From the NCBI GenBank assembly GCA_002150815.3, contig NDFF03000038.1, positions 62,001-126,000 of the forward strand: a stretch of 64,000 bases of DNA, in the 5' to 3' direction. The notes beneath the pieces were generated by a model, which saw only the letters and a list, made by a program, of their open reading frames with translations, searched no databases and was not told the origin of the DNA. Positions 12,701 to 23,965 of this stretch are shown in pieces; position 1 is the stretch's first letter, and each line of letters opens with the position of its first letter. The DNA comes from Grammothele lineata (taxonomy: Eukaryota; Basidiomycota; Agaricomycetes; Polyporales; Polyporaceae). The position numbers and the translations under genes are program-made.

Positions 12701-14607
12701 ACCTCGCACGTTCAACTATTATTGTAAGTCGATTCTCTATCATTGCACAGTTTGGTTGTTAACCACTCGAGGTAGACTGGCTTCCGAATCACGTCCTCGT
12801 CATGCACGTTCTGCTGGTGTTTGCTGTGCTCAATCCTCTGGTTATTCCTTTCGCTTTGATATATTTCATTGTGGAGCGAAGTGAGTCTTTACCTTTGTTG
12901 CCGGTGCTATGAGTTCTCAACGAGTTGTTTATAGCTGTGATCAAGAACCAGCTTCTCCATGTCTACGCGAAGAATTATGAAGGCAATGGGAAGGTGTTGT
13001 TGATTCGCATGGTCAGGTATTCGTTGGATGGTATGTCGAGGACCACTATTGTTCTTTGGGCATGCTCCTCATCCTTGCTCCAGGTCTTATCCTTGCGCAA
13101 GTCGTCTTCCTGGCTTACATGGTCGTCAACAAGAAGACTGTCAACGTCGGTATTTCTGCGTTCCTCATCGTTGTCACCGCGATCTATAAGATGTTGTACG
13201 TAAAACATCGCTTATAAACTTCTCTCGTCCGCTCATGGCCACCCTTCTAGCCTAACTCGTCTTTGCCGAGCACGCTTCGAACGCGATGATGTCCTGGAAG
13301 CTCAGGTGGTTTGCGGAACCGGCGATCCAACCGAAGCTCTGATCGACGACGCGGCTCCGACCGACGAAGAAGCTCAACGCACAGCTCTCGAGACGAAGCT
13401 CAGTGGGAGCTCCTCAGCGGATGTCTGGCCATGGAAACTTCCGTTGAGACTGAACTTCCCCTACTCCACCGTCGCGAGTCGGCCCCGCAAGTCACAACAT
13501 CGTCGACCGAACCCGTTCGCACCCCCGCGTCGATCAGACTCCACGTTGCCTCTCAACGCGCCGACAACGTTCGATGAGCCAGCATCCCCGACTAGTGTTC
13601 GCCCACTCCAACCCTGGCGTGAAGCTAGCCCCGAGCCTATAGAGACTCGGTCTCCTGAAGAGGAAGTTGAATCCGCCGTTGTGTCCAAGCACCCTCCGCA
13701 CCGGGCATGGGAGGACGAGTCTTCCCCGGATCACACGTACGACAACCCGTACTACACCCGCGATATTGACAACCACCTGTGGCTCCCCCGTGACCCCCTC
13801 GGCATCCTGAACCTGGATGACACCATTACCCTCCGCATGTCGTTGACCACTCAGCCGGGTGCGGGCAGGCTCGGCGCGTGGCGCGAGGAAGACTTCATCG
13901 AGACCGGGCTCTCAATTCCGCTCGCGACAAGCTTCGGGAGCATCGACGAGGAAGACGAAGACGAGGCCGAGTCTTCCCACCGCAGCTTCTACAGGCGGCT
14001 CGACGGCTCGGAGCAGATCAAGCTACCGCCCATCATCGCGTCCCGGGTCGGAGAAGCCGACGTCGAGACCGCGCCCATCCACCGACGACAGTCCAAACGC
14101 CGACAGTCGTCCATCCGGAGCAACAGCGACCCGACGCACCTTGGGGTCGGACGCGCGCGCACGCTGGACCTCGGGTCGCCGGGATCGCCAGGGTGGCGGT
14201 CGATGTCGCTGGGGTCCGCGTCGCAGGCGAGCGCGAGCAGCCGTGGGGGCGGGCCGCCGTCGAGCACGTTCAGGCTCTCGGCGGACGGACGTCGTCGAAA
14301 CCGCGCGGCTTCGATGGATTATGAGCTGGGCTTGCGGCGGACGGGCCAGATGCCGACTTTCGGGGCGCGCTCGGCGTTGTCGGTCGGGGCCGCGGAGGCG
14401 GGTGGGAGCGCGCAGTCGACGCCGCTTGTGTACCCGTATGGCTCGCAGGGGTCGCGGGTGATTTCGGTGCAGGACGCGGTGTATGGGGTCGCGATCGCTG
14501 AGGAGGAGGACGCGGCGGAGGACGCGAGAGAGAAGGAAGCTGAAGAGGAGGAACAGGCGCAGCAGCCCAAGTCGTGGTTTACGGCTTGGATGTTCCGCGG
14601 GACATGA
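9752..14607 (+). CDS. CSC1/OSCA/TMEM63-family osmosensitive cation channel
   Basis: This is a DUF221-family (CSC1/OSCA/TMEM63) membrane channel activated by osmotic or mechanical stress. Exon 1 (9752-9792) begins MATIQNRPFS. Exon 2 (from 9843) encodes the first membrane helix (VVAGAIFLITISS) and then a YPEPLGSVETWEFGY segment. After a tiny exon (SWAK) a long exon from 10144 to 11745 starts KYPLGWVKQVLSFPEDRF, followed by two membrane helices and a large cytosolic RRM-like domain containing VMVTNIPAALRSERDLKEYF and, near its end, AFVTFVDPADARRACKY. Downstream short exons (11800-13250) encode the multi-helix pore block, for example AFTIFWVFPVSFFVGLVNI, YKFLVVNVLVFFCVGTV and VLVMHVLLVFAVLNPLVIPF. 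The final exon (to 14607) is a long Ser/Arg/acidic cytosolic tail that looks disordered. The total is roughly 1,200-1,300 residues. The tail is long for this family and may be regulatory. Confidence 0.92.
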
Positions 14608-15261
14608 CCGACACGACACGACCCCTCGACGACTCCTGGGACGAACACGCCTGTACGCTATTTTGGCCGATGATGATGACGACGACGGCCACCTGCTTGA
14701 TCTGCACCCTCCCCTTCTCCGCGCCTCCCTTGGTCAACTTTCCTCCCCCTCCCATCCCCCTCCCAGCCCCCTCTCATCCACCTTGCATTTCATAAGTTAT
14801 CCACCCTGCAATTGTTTAGTACCACGCATTCGCACGCACGCTTTCGGAGCATGATTGATTCTGTTGTTACGTTTACGCCCGTTCCCCCAGGTGCACATAC
14901 CCAGGAAGGCCCACGCACTGTACTAGTCTAATTCACTTCCACTTGGATATATCCACGGTTATTCCGACCGCGCCCCCGCCGCGCCTGCCTGGATCCGAGA
15001 CGACCTGCGTGCGCGCTCGCGTGCTCGCCGTCGTGATCAGTCGGCGAGTCCGGTCGAGGCCCGACGTTTTTCCTGCATGGCACGGCGGGGGATTCTCGCT
15101 CGTGCGGTGCAGGTCGATTGAGAGGTTCGGCGGAGAGGAGAAGGTGCGTCTTAAGGTGCTTCCGGGCGATGATCCGTGGCGCTGTAGGTACTTAAGCCGG
15201 GGTGGGGTAGAGGAGCTGTACTCGGTGTGCTTCTGCTCCTCCGAACTGACTAGCATATAGG
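14608..15261. other. Intergenic: channel 3' end and GH131 promoter
   Basis: About 650 bp without a supported gene. The first part, pyrimidine-rich and with GATGATGATGACGACGACG-like triplets near 14670, is likely 3' UTR and terminator of the channel gene. The second part should hold the GH131 promoter. No CreA/Cre1-type cluster was clearly visible. Confidence 0.35.
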
Positions 15262-16794
15262 ATGCTCTCGCGGTCGGCTTTTGCTTCTTTTGCGTTGTTC
15301 TGTGGCGCGGTGCGCGCGGGAACGACGATATGGTCTGGTGAGTTTCTTGGTAGGCCGTGTTTGAGAGAAAGACTAACCGAGGGTTGGCTAACAGGATCAT
15401 TCAACCCATTCTCCACCGTCGCTGACTTCGACAAATGTGCGTGCGAGTCGAGTCTTGGGATTTGGTTCATCTTACTAATGATGTTCCGCAGGGTCTTGGT
15501 CGAGTGAGGTCGGGACATACCAATGGGTTCGTATATGCGCCGCCAATACCCACATGAACGCTGAGGGAATTGATATGTTGGCGTTCTAGTACATCCATGG
15601 CAGCCAGCCTACTTCGCACTACCTTGCGCTCGATCCTGCGTACAAAAACCCAGCAGATACGGCCGAGACGCACGGCCTTCGGATGACCATCGACTCCGGG
15701 GCGACATGGAATTCGAACATGGAGCGGTAAGACCAGCTATTTCTAGACAACGGCAGTCGCTGATGCTGATACGCAACGTCAGTTGTGAGCTCATTCCCCA
15801 GACCACGGCGAACCTTGGACAAGGGAATCTCTTCTACCACTTTTCGCTCATGCACGATGACACCAGCCCGCCTGACGTGAGTGCGCGATCTAGTGAAAAG
15901 CTACGAAGGATATTGAGAACCAGTTGTAGTCGACGCTGGAGCACCAGATTTTCTTCTTTGAGTCTCATTTTACCGAGGTACGCTAGTGTCTTTCTCGTTC
16001 TAAGTATCCTCGAACTCACGAAATATTCCTTCACATAGATGAAGTACGGTGTCAGCCCCAACCCGACATACCTTGAATGGCACGTCCAGAGCCAGCCCCA
16101 GTGGGGCACGCCGTTCGTAGCCGGACAGTGGTACAACTTTGCGTACGATATCGACGTACGTACCACATCTCATAGTTGGTATCCCATGGGCACTCAAATA
16201 CTGACTGGCTGCGTGGTGCATGGCCTTTGCAGTTCTCCGCGAACACGGTGGGCCTCTGGGCCTCAAACGGGTCAAGCCCGCTCGTGAAGGTGATGGACAA
16301 CGTGTCCGCGTCAACCTCGACCAACTCGGAAGATTTCCACGTCGGTGTGCTCCGTATCGTCAACACCGCCACGCCCGAGAACTGGTACATGTCCGGCGTT
16401 TACATTGAGAGTGGCCCGATTACGACTACAATCGGCAACGGGACGAGCACCGGCACTGGCACCACCACATCGGCGCCGTCGTCGGGCAGCCCAACGAGTG
16501 CGCCGGCGTCATCCGCCCCTGTCTCGACAACATCCGTGAGTTCCACGACGTCCGCATCCGGCCCGGCGCAGACGCAGTGGGGTCAATGCGGAGGTATGTT
16601 GTTCTCATACACTGGCAGACCGAAACGCTGCTCATTATGAGAAACAACAGGGACCGGATACACGGGCCCGACTACTTGTGCAAGCCCGTTCACGTGCAAA
16701 GCCGTTTCGCCACCATACTACTACCAGGTAAGCAGTTGCTAACTCCGTGAGTTCATAGTCTATTATTTTACCCCGCGTAATATAGTGCCAGTAA
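15262..16794 (+). CDS. Secreted GH131 beta-glucanase with C-terminal CBM1
   Basis: This is a glycoside hydrolase family 131 enzyme (broad beta-1,3/1,6/1,4-glucanase activity in characterised members) joined to a fungal cellulose-binding module. Ten exons (15262-15337, 15395-15436, 15492-15526, 15590-15726, 15783-15876, 15930-15977, 16039-16155, 16233-16593, 16651-16727, 16786-16794) sum to 996 nt, or 331 residues. Residues 1-19 form a signal peptide (MLSRSAFASFALFCGAVRA). The GH131 domain follows, with DKWSWSSEVGTYQWYIHGS, CELIPQTTANLGQGNLFYHF, LEHQIFFFESHFTE and WYNFAYDIDFSANTVGLW. A Ser/Thr/Gly linker of about 55 residues leads to the CBM1 (WGQCGGTGYTGPTTC, then FTCKAVSPPYYYQCQ). The final exon encodes only Cys-Gln-stop, completing the CBM1 cysteine pattern. 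The role is plant or fungal wall glucan breakdown outside the cell. Confidence 0.93.
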
Positions 16795-17344
16795 AGAAAC
16801 GCCAACGATACGTTGGCTAGGCACTGGGTCTCGAAGACTCTTGGTAGGATAGGAAGGAGGTAGTCGCTGGGCAAACATTTGTTATGTATCGTATCGCAAA
16901 AAGTTCGATTAGAGGAGCCTTAAGTGAAGCGTACCTCCTTATACGTCCATTATAGGTACTGTATAACCTCCTTGAACGCTTGAGAGTCGCTCTTGCTCGA
17001 TTGGCATGATGCATCACGTATTACTTTGGTCATCGGTCGGCGGGTTTGTCCGAGATTTGCACACTCTGAGCGATGAACAGGCTACAGGAGCTCGCGACAC
17101 AAGTGTTCTAATAGCAGACCCTCGAGCTCGGGGTCGTCAGTGATCAGAGAGGTTTCTGGGTGTGACGGGGACATCGGAAGAATCAACACAGATCGGTATC
17201 TAAGAAGTTACTCAAGCGCGCGACGGCTCACGTGCCTCGGGAGGACCCGAAGATATCACAACTTACAAGCATTCTGCGACTTGAGCCACTCCGACCCACT
17301 CGCCACCGACTCGTTGTTCTCGTCCAGCCTCATCTATAGCAGTC
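16795..17344. other. Intergenic: GH131 3' end and FunK1 promoter
   Basis: 550 bp between two plus-strand genes. The left part is AT-richer than the flanking genes and is likely GH131 3' UTR. The right part is the presumed FunK1 promoter. No other feature was recognised. Confidence 0.35.
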
Positions 17345-19983
17345 ATGGCCGCTACTTCTGCATCCTCATGCGTCTACAATATTCCTATGGCTTACGATGC
17401 TGCACTCTCTCAAACCGATGGCTTGCAACCGCACTTCGCCAGGTCAAGAGCGAAGAGGCATTTCTTGGATTGCAAGACATATACCCTTGGTCCTATGCCT
17501 ACCGTTCAGTTTCTCGACCACTTTCTGCCAGCACCCGCCTCTGCTAACGATTCTGGACGCCTAAGAAGCCATAAAGCATTCGAACAGGTCCCGACTCAGG
17601 CAAAGACCAATGCGAATATATACGAACCCTTGGTCAGTACATTCCACTATGTTCAATAACCCGTCTTAATGTTACGTAGACCGAAGCATTGAACAGACAC
17701 GCTAAGGGAAAGCGTCGTTGTCCTGGTTTCGTCTTCGACGTCGCTGCTAGACGTAGCAAACGTCCTAACAGACTTGGCCACATGAAGCCTAGTATTTGCT
17801 GCTATTCCGATCAAAATCTCGAGCATGTTTCTGCTTCGCCTATTTCTTCCCGTACCGACTTCGGCCATGCCGAGCTTTTCGTCGACGTCTCTTCCAACCC
17901 CTCTCACGACGTCTTCCAAGATCACCTTCCCGGCCTGAACGGAAGTAGCGCACCAAATGAGTTTCTCAGTTCGGAACTTGACATCGACGAGCTCATTGGA
18001 ATACAAGATGCATTCGGCCAACATGTTTCATACGCCATCGAGATTATGGCCCGCCAACCACGCGTTTTCCTTTTCACCATTGCTCTATCCGGCTCCCGCG
18101 CACGGCTGCTCCGGTGGGATCGTGCAGGGTGCATCGTCACCGAGTCTTTTGACATCCGTGACGACCCTGAGACTCTGTGTAAGTTCCTTTGGCGATTCTC
18201 ACAAACGTCTGATGCAGGTCGAGGACACGATACCACGGTCAAATTAGCCCTTCCTGAGGAAGAAGGCGTTTTTAGCAACGCCAACGCCGATCACGTTCGT
18301 TCCCAGATCACCGAGGGTGAAGATGTGGACAAAGCGGTCAAGCAACATTATCAACCCGGCAAGCTCTACGTAGTCCACGGGGGAAACAATCAACGATACC
18401 TCTTCTCTCGCCCCATCGTATCTCCGCAAGCGCTCGCCGGTCGTGGCACGCGGGGGTATTGGGCGGTCGATGCGGCAACACGCAAGGTCGTGTTTCTTAA
18501 AGATACCTGGCGTAGAGGCAGCGCGGAAGAAGTGGAGGGGAGCGTGCTACGTCGTCTGCTCGATGCTGGCGTTCGTTATATCCCTACCCTCGTCTGGCAT
18601 GGTGATGTGCCCAAAGATTGCGCTCGAAAGGAGCATGAATTGATTGGTGAGTGTTGCTAATCGTCCAGCAGCGCCCAAGATCTAACCGTCAGCAGAGAGT
18701 GATATTCAGTCGACTGTAAGTGACGAGCTGAATTCAGCCCCTTGGGTTTCTTGCATCGATGGGAACGACGTCTATGTGTCAAGACGCCTTCACTACCGAC
18801 TGGTTATGGGAACTGTTGGATATGGTCTATGCACCGTTCGTGGCGCAGAAGAGCTGGTGCATGCGACTCACGATACCTTTGCGGGTAGGTGGACTCCTAG
18901 GTCACAACAGTTCGCTCTTGATTAACCCGCTGGAACACGACAGCGATGAGAGATAGTCTCGAGAAGGGTTCTCATCTACATCGAGATATCAGCATCGGAA
19001 ACATTATTTTGGTGAAGGAACCGGACTCGGCCATACGAAGAGGGTATCTCATCGACTGGGATGCCTCATGCGAAGTTAACGAGTCCGGTGAAGCGTGCGA
19101 AATCGGGCGCGTGGTTAGCGTTTTCTGAACCATTCGAAATACCCTGATTGACGAATTAACAAATCAGGGCACGTGGCAATTTCTGTCGATGCGTATGCTC
19201 GACACCGACGGATGGGAGCAGAGGCACAACTTCCAAGACGACATGGAAGCATTGCTCTACGTCATCTTATACTGCGCCTTCCTGTGGCAGCCCCACAATC
19301 TCGAGGAAAGTCGACTTACGGGAGCGATGAATAGGATGTTTCACGAACAGATCGATATGCATCCTAATCCACCTACCGGTGGCTCGGGTAAGCTGCAAAA
19401 CGCGATTTCTCGACTATACACAAGATCGGTTATATTCGGCAGCTTGGCCTTTTCCGAGTTTCTCTGGAGCCTGATGAGCTATCACTATCCTCTTGACTTC
19501 CAAGGCGAGGAGTGGAAGGACAAGTGGACGGATCCGGGCTTCATCGACGACTTTTGGACGACCTACCTGCGGGACAACGCTCTCGAGCCAAACAACCGGG
19601 TCGTCCATACACTCGATACGCAAAATTTGATCGACATCAACTCTGTTTCTACATTCCATGAATCAACTCCTCCAGCACCTTCGCCACCGTCGGTTTCGCC
19701 GGAACGCCCACCTGACACTGTGTCACGACCCTCACGAAAGCGGCGTCGTTCTGGTTCAACATCAGAGGAGTTATCAACTCGCGCCTCTGCTGCTGCAACC
19801 TCTACAAGACACGCAAGCTCTGCTCAACCCCCTGTTCGTCGCAGCGAGCGGATCCGAGACATGCACTCTCAGGCAGCTTCCCCAGGACATGGCATGCTTC
19901 GAAACGGCGTGCAGAGCGGCAGGCGACCGGGCGCAGGCTCTGAAACAAAGCGGCGAAGACGCGACTCGCGGCACAGGAAGTAG
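17345..19983 (+). CDS. FunK1-type protein kinase, second copy
   Basis: This is a complete FunK1 fungal-type kinase of 809 residues. Five exons (17345-17632, 17680-18646, 18696-18884, 18944-19113, 19168-19983) sum to an open frame. The N-terminal region (CVYNIPMAYD) and the CPGFVFDVAAR and ARLLRWDRAGC segments match the kinase at the left edge, with introns at the same places. The catalytic loop HLHRDISIGNIILV lies around residue 492 and the metal-binding triad DWD (LIDWDASCE) around residue 517. The activation and C-lobe segment GTWQFLSMRML, NFQDDMEALLYVILYC opens exon 5. The last 110 residues are Ser/Pro/Arg-rich with basic clusters (KRRRSGS, KRRRRDSRHRK) that could act as nuclear localisation signals. 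Substrates are unknown; FunK1 families are expanded in mushroom-forming fungi. Confidence 0.92.
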
Positions 19984-20219
19984 AATGATTCGACGACGGT
20001 GGCGCACGCCGAAGTACGTTCCGCTGAATGCTGCAACAAGTGAATGATTCTCCAATATGATATGCGATGACGATGTAAGCTACAATATGATACAGAATGT
20101 ACGGCGTGTGAATATGTCCGAAGAGGAATGTACGGAATATATGTACAATGCAGGGGACTCGCTCTGGTCTCGTGGACGACCAGTGAGACTCGAACTACTC
20201 GAGACGTCTAGACAGACAG

Positions 20220-23200
20220 CTATGACGTGGGAAATCCACGGACGTGAGCACGTCCTTGTGACGGCCCGTATGTCGGCGGAGCGCTCCTCGTGCCAGCAGA
20301 CTTCTCAGGGACAACGGACTCGGAGATCGGCTTGTCCTTGAAGGTCAACAAGTCGTAGAGGGATGCGATCTGGTTTCCCTGTAGCATGCAGTGTTAGCCA
20401 CTGACGTCTCGATGAAACTGCGGACTGACGTACCTTCTGTTCGAGGATATCGATGACTTCTCGCAAATGATCCGCGAGCACGTTGCGCTTGACGACATTG
20501 GATACCGGATCCATGTCTTTGTACTGATCTGCAAGCTCAACGTAGATACTACGCCCAAGTCAGATTCATCCAATGTCGAGTTATAAAGCAGCACGTACCT
20601 CTTGTAATGCGTGAAATCATCCTCCAGTTCTCGCAGAACCCGTGCGAGGACAGTTTGCGGCGGGACCTTGTCCTGCCGGTCCCTCGCCGCCTTCGCAGCG
20701 TACGCTCTCCGTTCGCGCTCACGCCTGTCGTCGCCCTCGACAAAGCCCTCATCGTCACTCTGGTGCCGTTGACGGTCCCGAGCATGATCACGCAGCCACG
20801 ACTCAGCGTTCTCCACGTCCGCAGGCCGCCGCCGCTTCCGCCGGTGGCACACGGTGCACGTCTCGGCGTTGTGCTCCGGCGCGGAGAAGAATAACCTCTC
20901 CAGGCGCTCCCCGCGGATCTGCGGGAACGCGTCGGTGGGGGCTGTATGTGCGCGACGCTTCTGGCTGGCGGCGCCGCCACTACGCTGAGCTGCGGCTGGT
21001 GTGGGCGCTGACGGACGAGGGGCGGGTGCTGGGGCGGGGCTGCTCTCGGCTTGACTGGGCTCGCGGGCGAAGCGGACGGAATGCTCGAGGGGCGGGACGG
21101 GGGTCATCATGGACGCCGAGGGGTCTGGTTCGAGCATGACCGATGGCGAGGCTGCACGCGAGACACGTCGGGACTGGGCCGGGGCTGGCTGCTGAGACCA
21201 GCTGCGCGAAGCCTCCTCGGAGCTTGACGACGAAGATTGCGACTGGGAGTCTTGAGAACGGGACTGAATGGAACGCTCAGAACGACGCTCCTCGACCTCT
21301 TGGGTGATCCGGCTCAGTTCGTCGGTGTCGAGAAAGGGTTTGGACGCGTTGCCGACTCCAGAGACGCTGGGTCCCTGAGAGGATGCGACCGTTGCAAAAT
21401 CAGTTCGCATCGTCTTGTCAGCCGTGCCTGTGTTGACGCCAAGTCGTCTTCGAGGGGAAGGGGTAGGCGAACGACGGCTGATGGACTCATCCTCTTCATC
21501 TTCACTGGACTCGGATTGCGCAGACGGCGCAAGCATCTGAGGGCGGGACGCTTCGTCTTCACTCGAAGACTCATCTTCGCTACTCTGTGCACCTGTGACA
21601 ATTGCCACATCTTGATCGTGATTCACCGAGTGTTCTCTGAGCGTGCGTCGTTCCTTCAAGCCCTCCTCGACCACCCCACGAAGCACCTCCACTTCGCCAG
21701 CAAGGCGCTCCACTTCCTGCTTGAGCTTGTCTACTTCCTTGCTCTTCTCCGCCAGAGTTCGGGCATCGGAATCACGAAGAGAGCGAAGCTCCAGCAACAG
21801 CTGTTTGTGTTCAGACAGCTCCGCAGTGAGGCGGGTGAGATGGGAGCGGAGGGTAGAGATCAAAGCTTCCAAAGCTACAGACGCGTGTAAGTACCGCATA
21901 TATGCGCATATAACGAGCTCCCTACCTTTCTTCTCCTCTACAGCAGATTTATAACGCGTTTCGGCAGCGGCCAGCTCCGCTTGGTCCTCCTCTGCTTTCT
22001 TCTTTTGCTGTTGCGCGCGCTCGCGTGCGACCCGTTTCCGACCCTCATCATCCCGCCTGACCGTCTGTTCATGCTCGAGAATCCGTGTACGCTCCCGCGC
22101 GACCTCCTGCTTGCACGCTTCCAGCTCGAGCTCGAGTTCCCGCACCCGACGACGAGAAACGCTGTTCTCTGCTTCGAGATAGACGAGTTTGTTTTGCACG
22201 ACGCTCAACGTGGCGATGAGACGTGCTGTGTTAAGAGAAGTATGAGAGGACGCGATTGATGCGTGTAGTGGAGTAGTGCATACCTTCCGTTTCAGTCGTC
22301 TCCTGAGGATCATATCCATAGAACTCTACGTCCACCTTCGCCGGAGAAGCGATAGCCGAGGTCAAGCCCGTCACGTCCGGCAGATGCACCGTTTTCTTGA
22401 AGGGAGTACCTGCGGGTGGTATCCGCTCGGGCTTCCTTAGAGGACTGCGCTGACGCTTGGGCTTCGCGTGGACGGTGCTGTGGTGGTACGCCTTGGGAGT
22501 TTTCTCCGTGGCCGCTGTTTGTTGGGCATTGCGCTTCAGAATAGCGTCCGCCTCAGCTTCAATCTCGCGTGCGAGGCCCCGGGCCATGGTCGTGAACTTG
22601 GAAGACTCATCCTTCTCCCTGAGACTCTGCTTCATCGAAGGCGTCGCAGGAACGATGTTGACCTCGGGCTCAGGAGGGCCATAGGATATGCTATTGTGGA
22701 CATAAGAGAGCGACTGGTTGTGCCGCTGTTGTGGGCGCGTGGTGGACGCACGGAAAGGGCTGGGCGAGGTCCCACGAGGGAGGTGGCGGGCAAGCGCGGA
22801 GCGATCAGGGGTGGAAGTTCGAAGAGACATACTGGGCATGCGAGGAGACGGGAGGCCTTGCGCGCTCCGTGGGCGTTTTGGAGAGAATGTCATGTGGCTA
22901 AGCGCATCGGCGAGACGTGGCCTGGAGTCTTCTTGGGGTGGGGGCGAGAGGGGCTCCGTAGAGTCTGAGCCGGTGGATGGAGAGGATGAGCGAGGCGAGC
23001 GCAACGCAGTGGGTGCGGTGTGGCCAGATTGGAGGACACGGTCAAGCTCGGCGGTGTCGTCGACGACGAGAGGGTCGAAGTCGACAACGCTTGGAGTCTA
23101 TCAGAACGGGTAGTTTGAGTGGTCAAGGGGTGGGCAGAGGAGCGAAAACGACGGACAATTTGTCTGGATCTAGTTGAGTTGGCGTCGAAGCCCCGGAAGC

Positions 23201-23657
23201 GGTCGGCGATGCCAGCCACGATGCCCTGGAGAGGCCGCTCTGGATCATACTCTGCCCCGCTCAGACTAATGTCTCTCCTCTGACCGCGTCTTCCGAGTCC
23301 TGCGCTAATGGTGAGCGCACTCGCGTGGTGTGCGGCTGTCGAGAAAGATTCTGCAGCATAGGGATTGACGCCGCCATCGTCGGTGTGGTATGACCAGGCC
23401 TGGAACCTAGACTGATCGTGGGGATCGAAATCGTCGCCAGAACGGTGGTCGAAAGACGCGAAGGCAGAGAAAGGAGGTGATGGGGCTCCGTTATGCCTGG
23501 GATACTCGATCTCGGAGCAGTCTTCGTGGTCGTGGTTGGAGGAGAGGTGGAGGGAGAGGTCTGTCTGCTGTAGGTTGTGTTCGAGCATGACGCGCTGGTA
23601 CTCGAGGTCGTCGCCGGGTATGATGGAGTCGTCAAAGTACGCTGTCCGCCTTGACAT
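20220..23657 (-). CDS. Cep57/Ppc89-like centrosome (spindle pole body) protein
   Basis: This is a coiled-coil protein ending in a Cep57-type microtubule-binding domain, expected at the spindle pole body. Start ATG is at 23657 (MSRRTAYFDDSIIPGDD) and the stop at 20220-20222. An intron at about 23150-23099 joins the N-terminal frame to TPSVVDFDPLVVDDTAEL. Further introns lie at about 22285-22230, 21926-21877, 20600-20550 and 20430-20380. Residues 1 to about 480 are Ser/Pro-rich and probably disordered. A long heptad region follows (RRRVRELELELEACKQ onward), then a Ser/acidic linker. A CTVCHRRKRRR segment (about 20850) gives a CxxC pair. The C-terminal domain holds PPQTVLARVLRELEDDFTHYK, then IYVELADQYKDMDP and the ADHLREVIDILEQKGNQIASLYDLL block. 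The total is about 1,040 residues. The assignment rests on the C-terminal domain; the N-terminal half is not recognisable. Confidence 0.85.
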
Positions 23658-23965
23658 TGTGCAAACGAGGGGAAGGTGTCGCGGAGAGGCGAGCACGAGC
23701 GAAGAGAGTGAGGAGGAGGAGAGGAAGCGTGAGAGACAGCGTCGCGGACAAGTCGCGCGGCCGGCGCTTCTCGGTGTGGTTCGAGCGCAGGCGCTCGTCT
23801 TCGCGAACAACAACGCGCACATCACGTGAACGCGTCATACTGCCCCTAACCCTAGCGAGGCGATTTTTTTGAGGCGCCGGCCGCTCCGAGTTGCCGCAAG
23901 TCTCAGACTGCAGTACGCTGCTCGCTGCTCACGGCGACCTCGTCGTCTTATATCTCCTCGCCCGC
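23658..23965. promoter_or_regulatory. Divergent promoter CEP57-like / BMS1 with telomere-box-like motif
   Basis: A 308-bp spacer between two start codons facing away from each other. It contains CCCCTAACCCTAG at about 23844-23857, which resembles the AACCCTAA telo-box known from promoters of ribosome-biogenesis genes. Whether a factor binds here is inference. Confidence 0.45.

Noticed and set aside
18738..18956. Separate small exon and intron inside the second FunK1 gene near 18716-18737
   Set aside because: Comparison with the first copy shows the sequence is coding throughout; the GTAAGT there is not needed as a donor.
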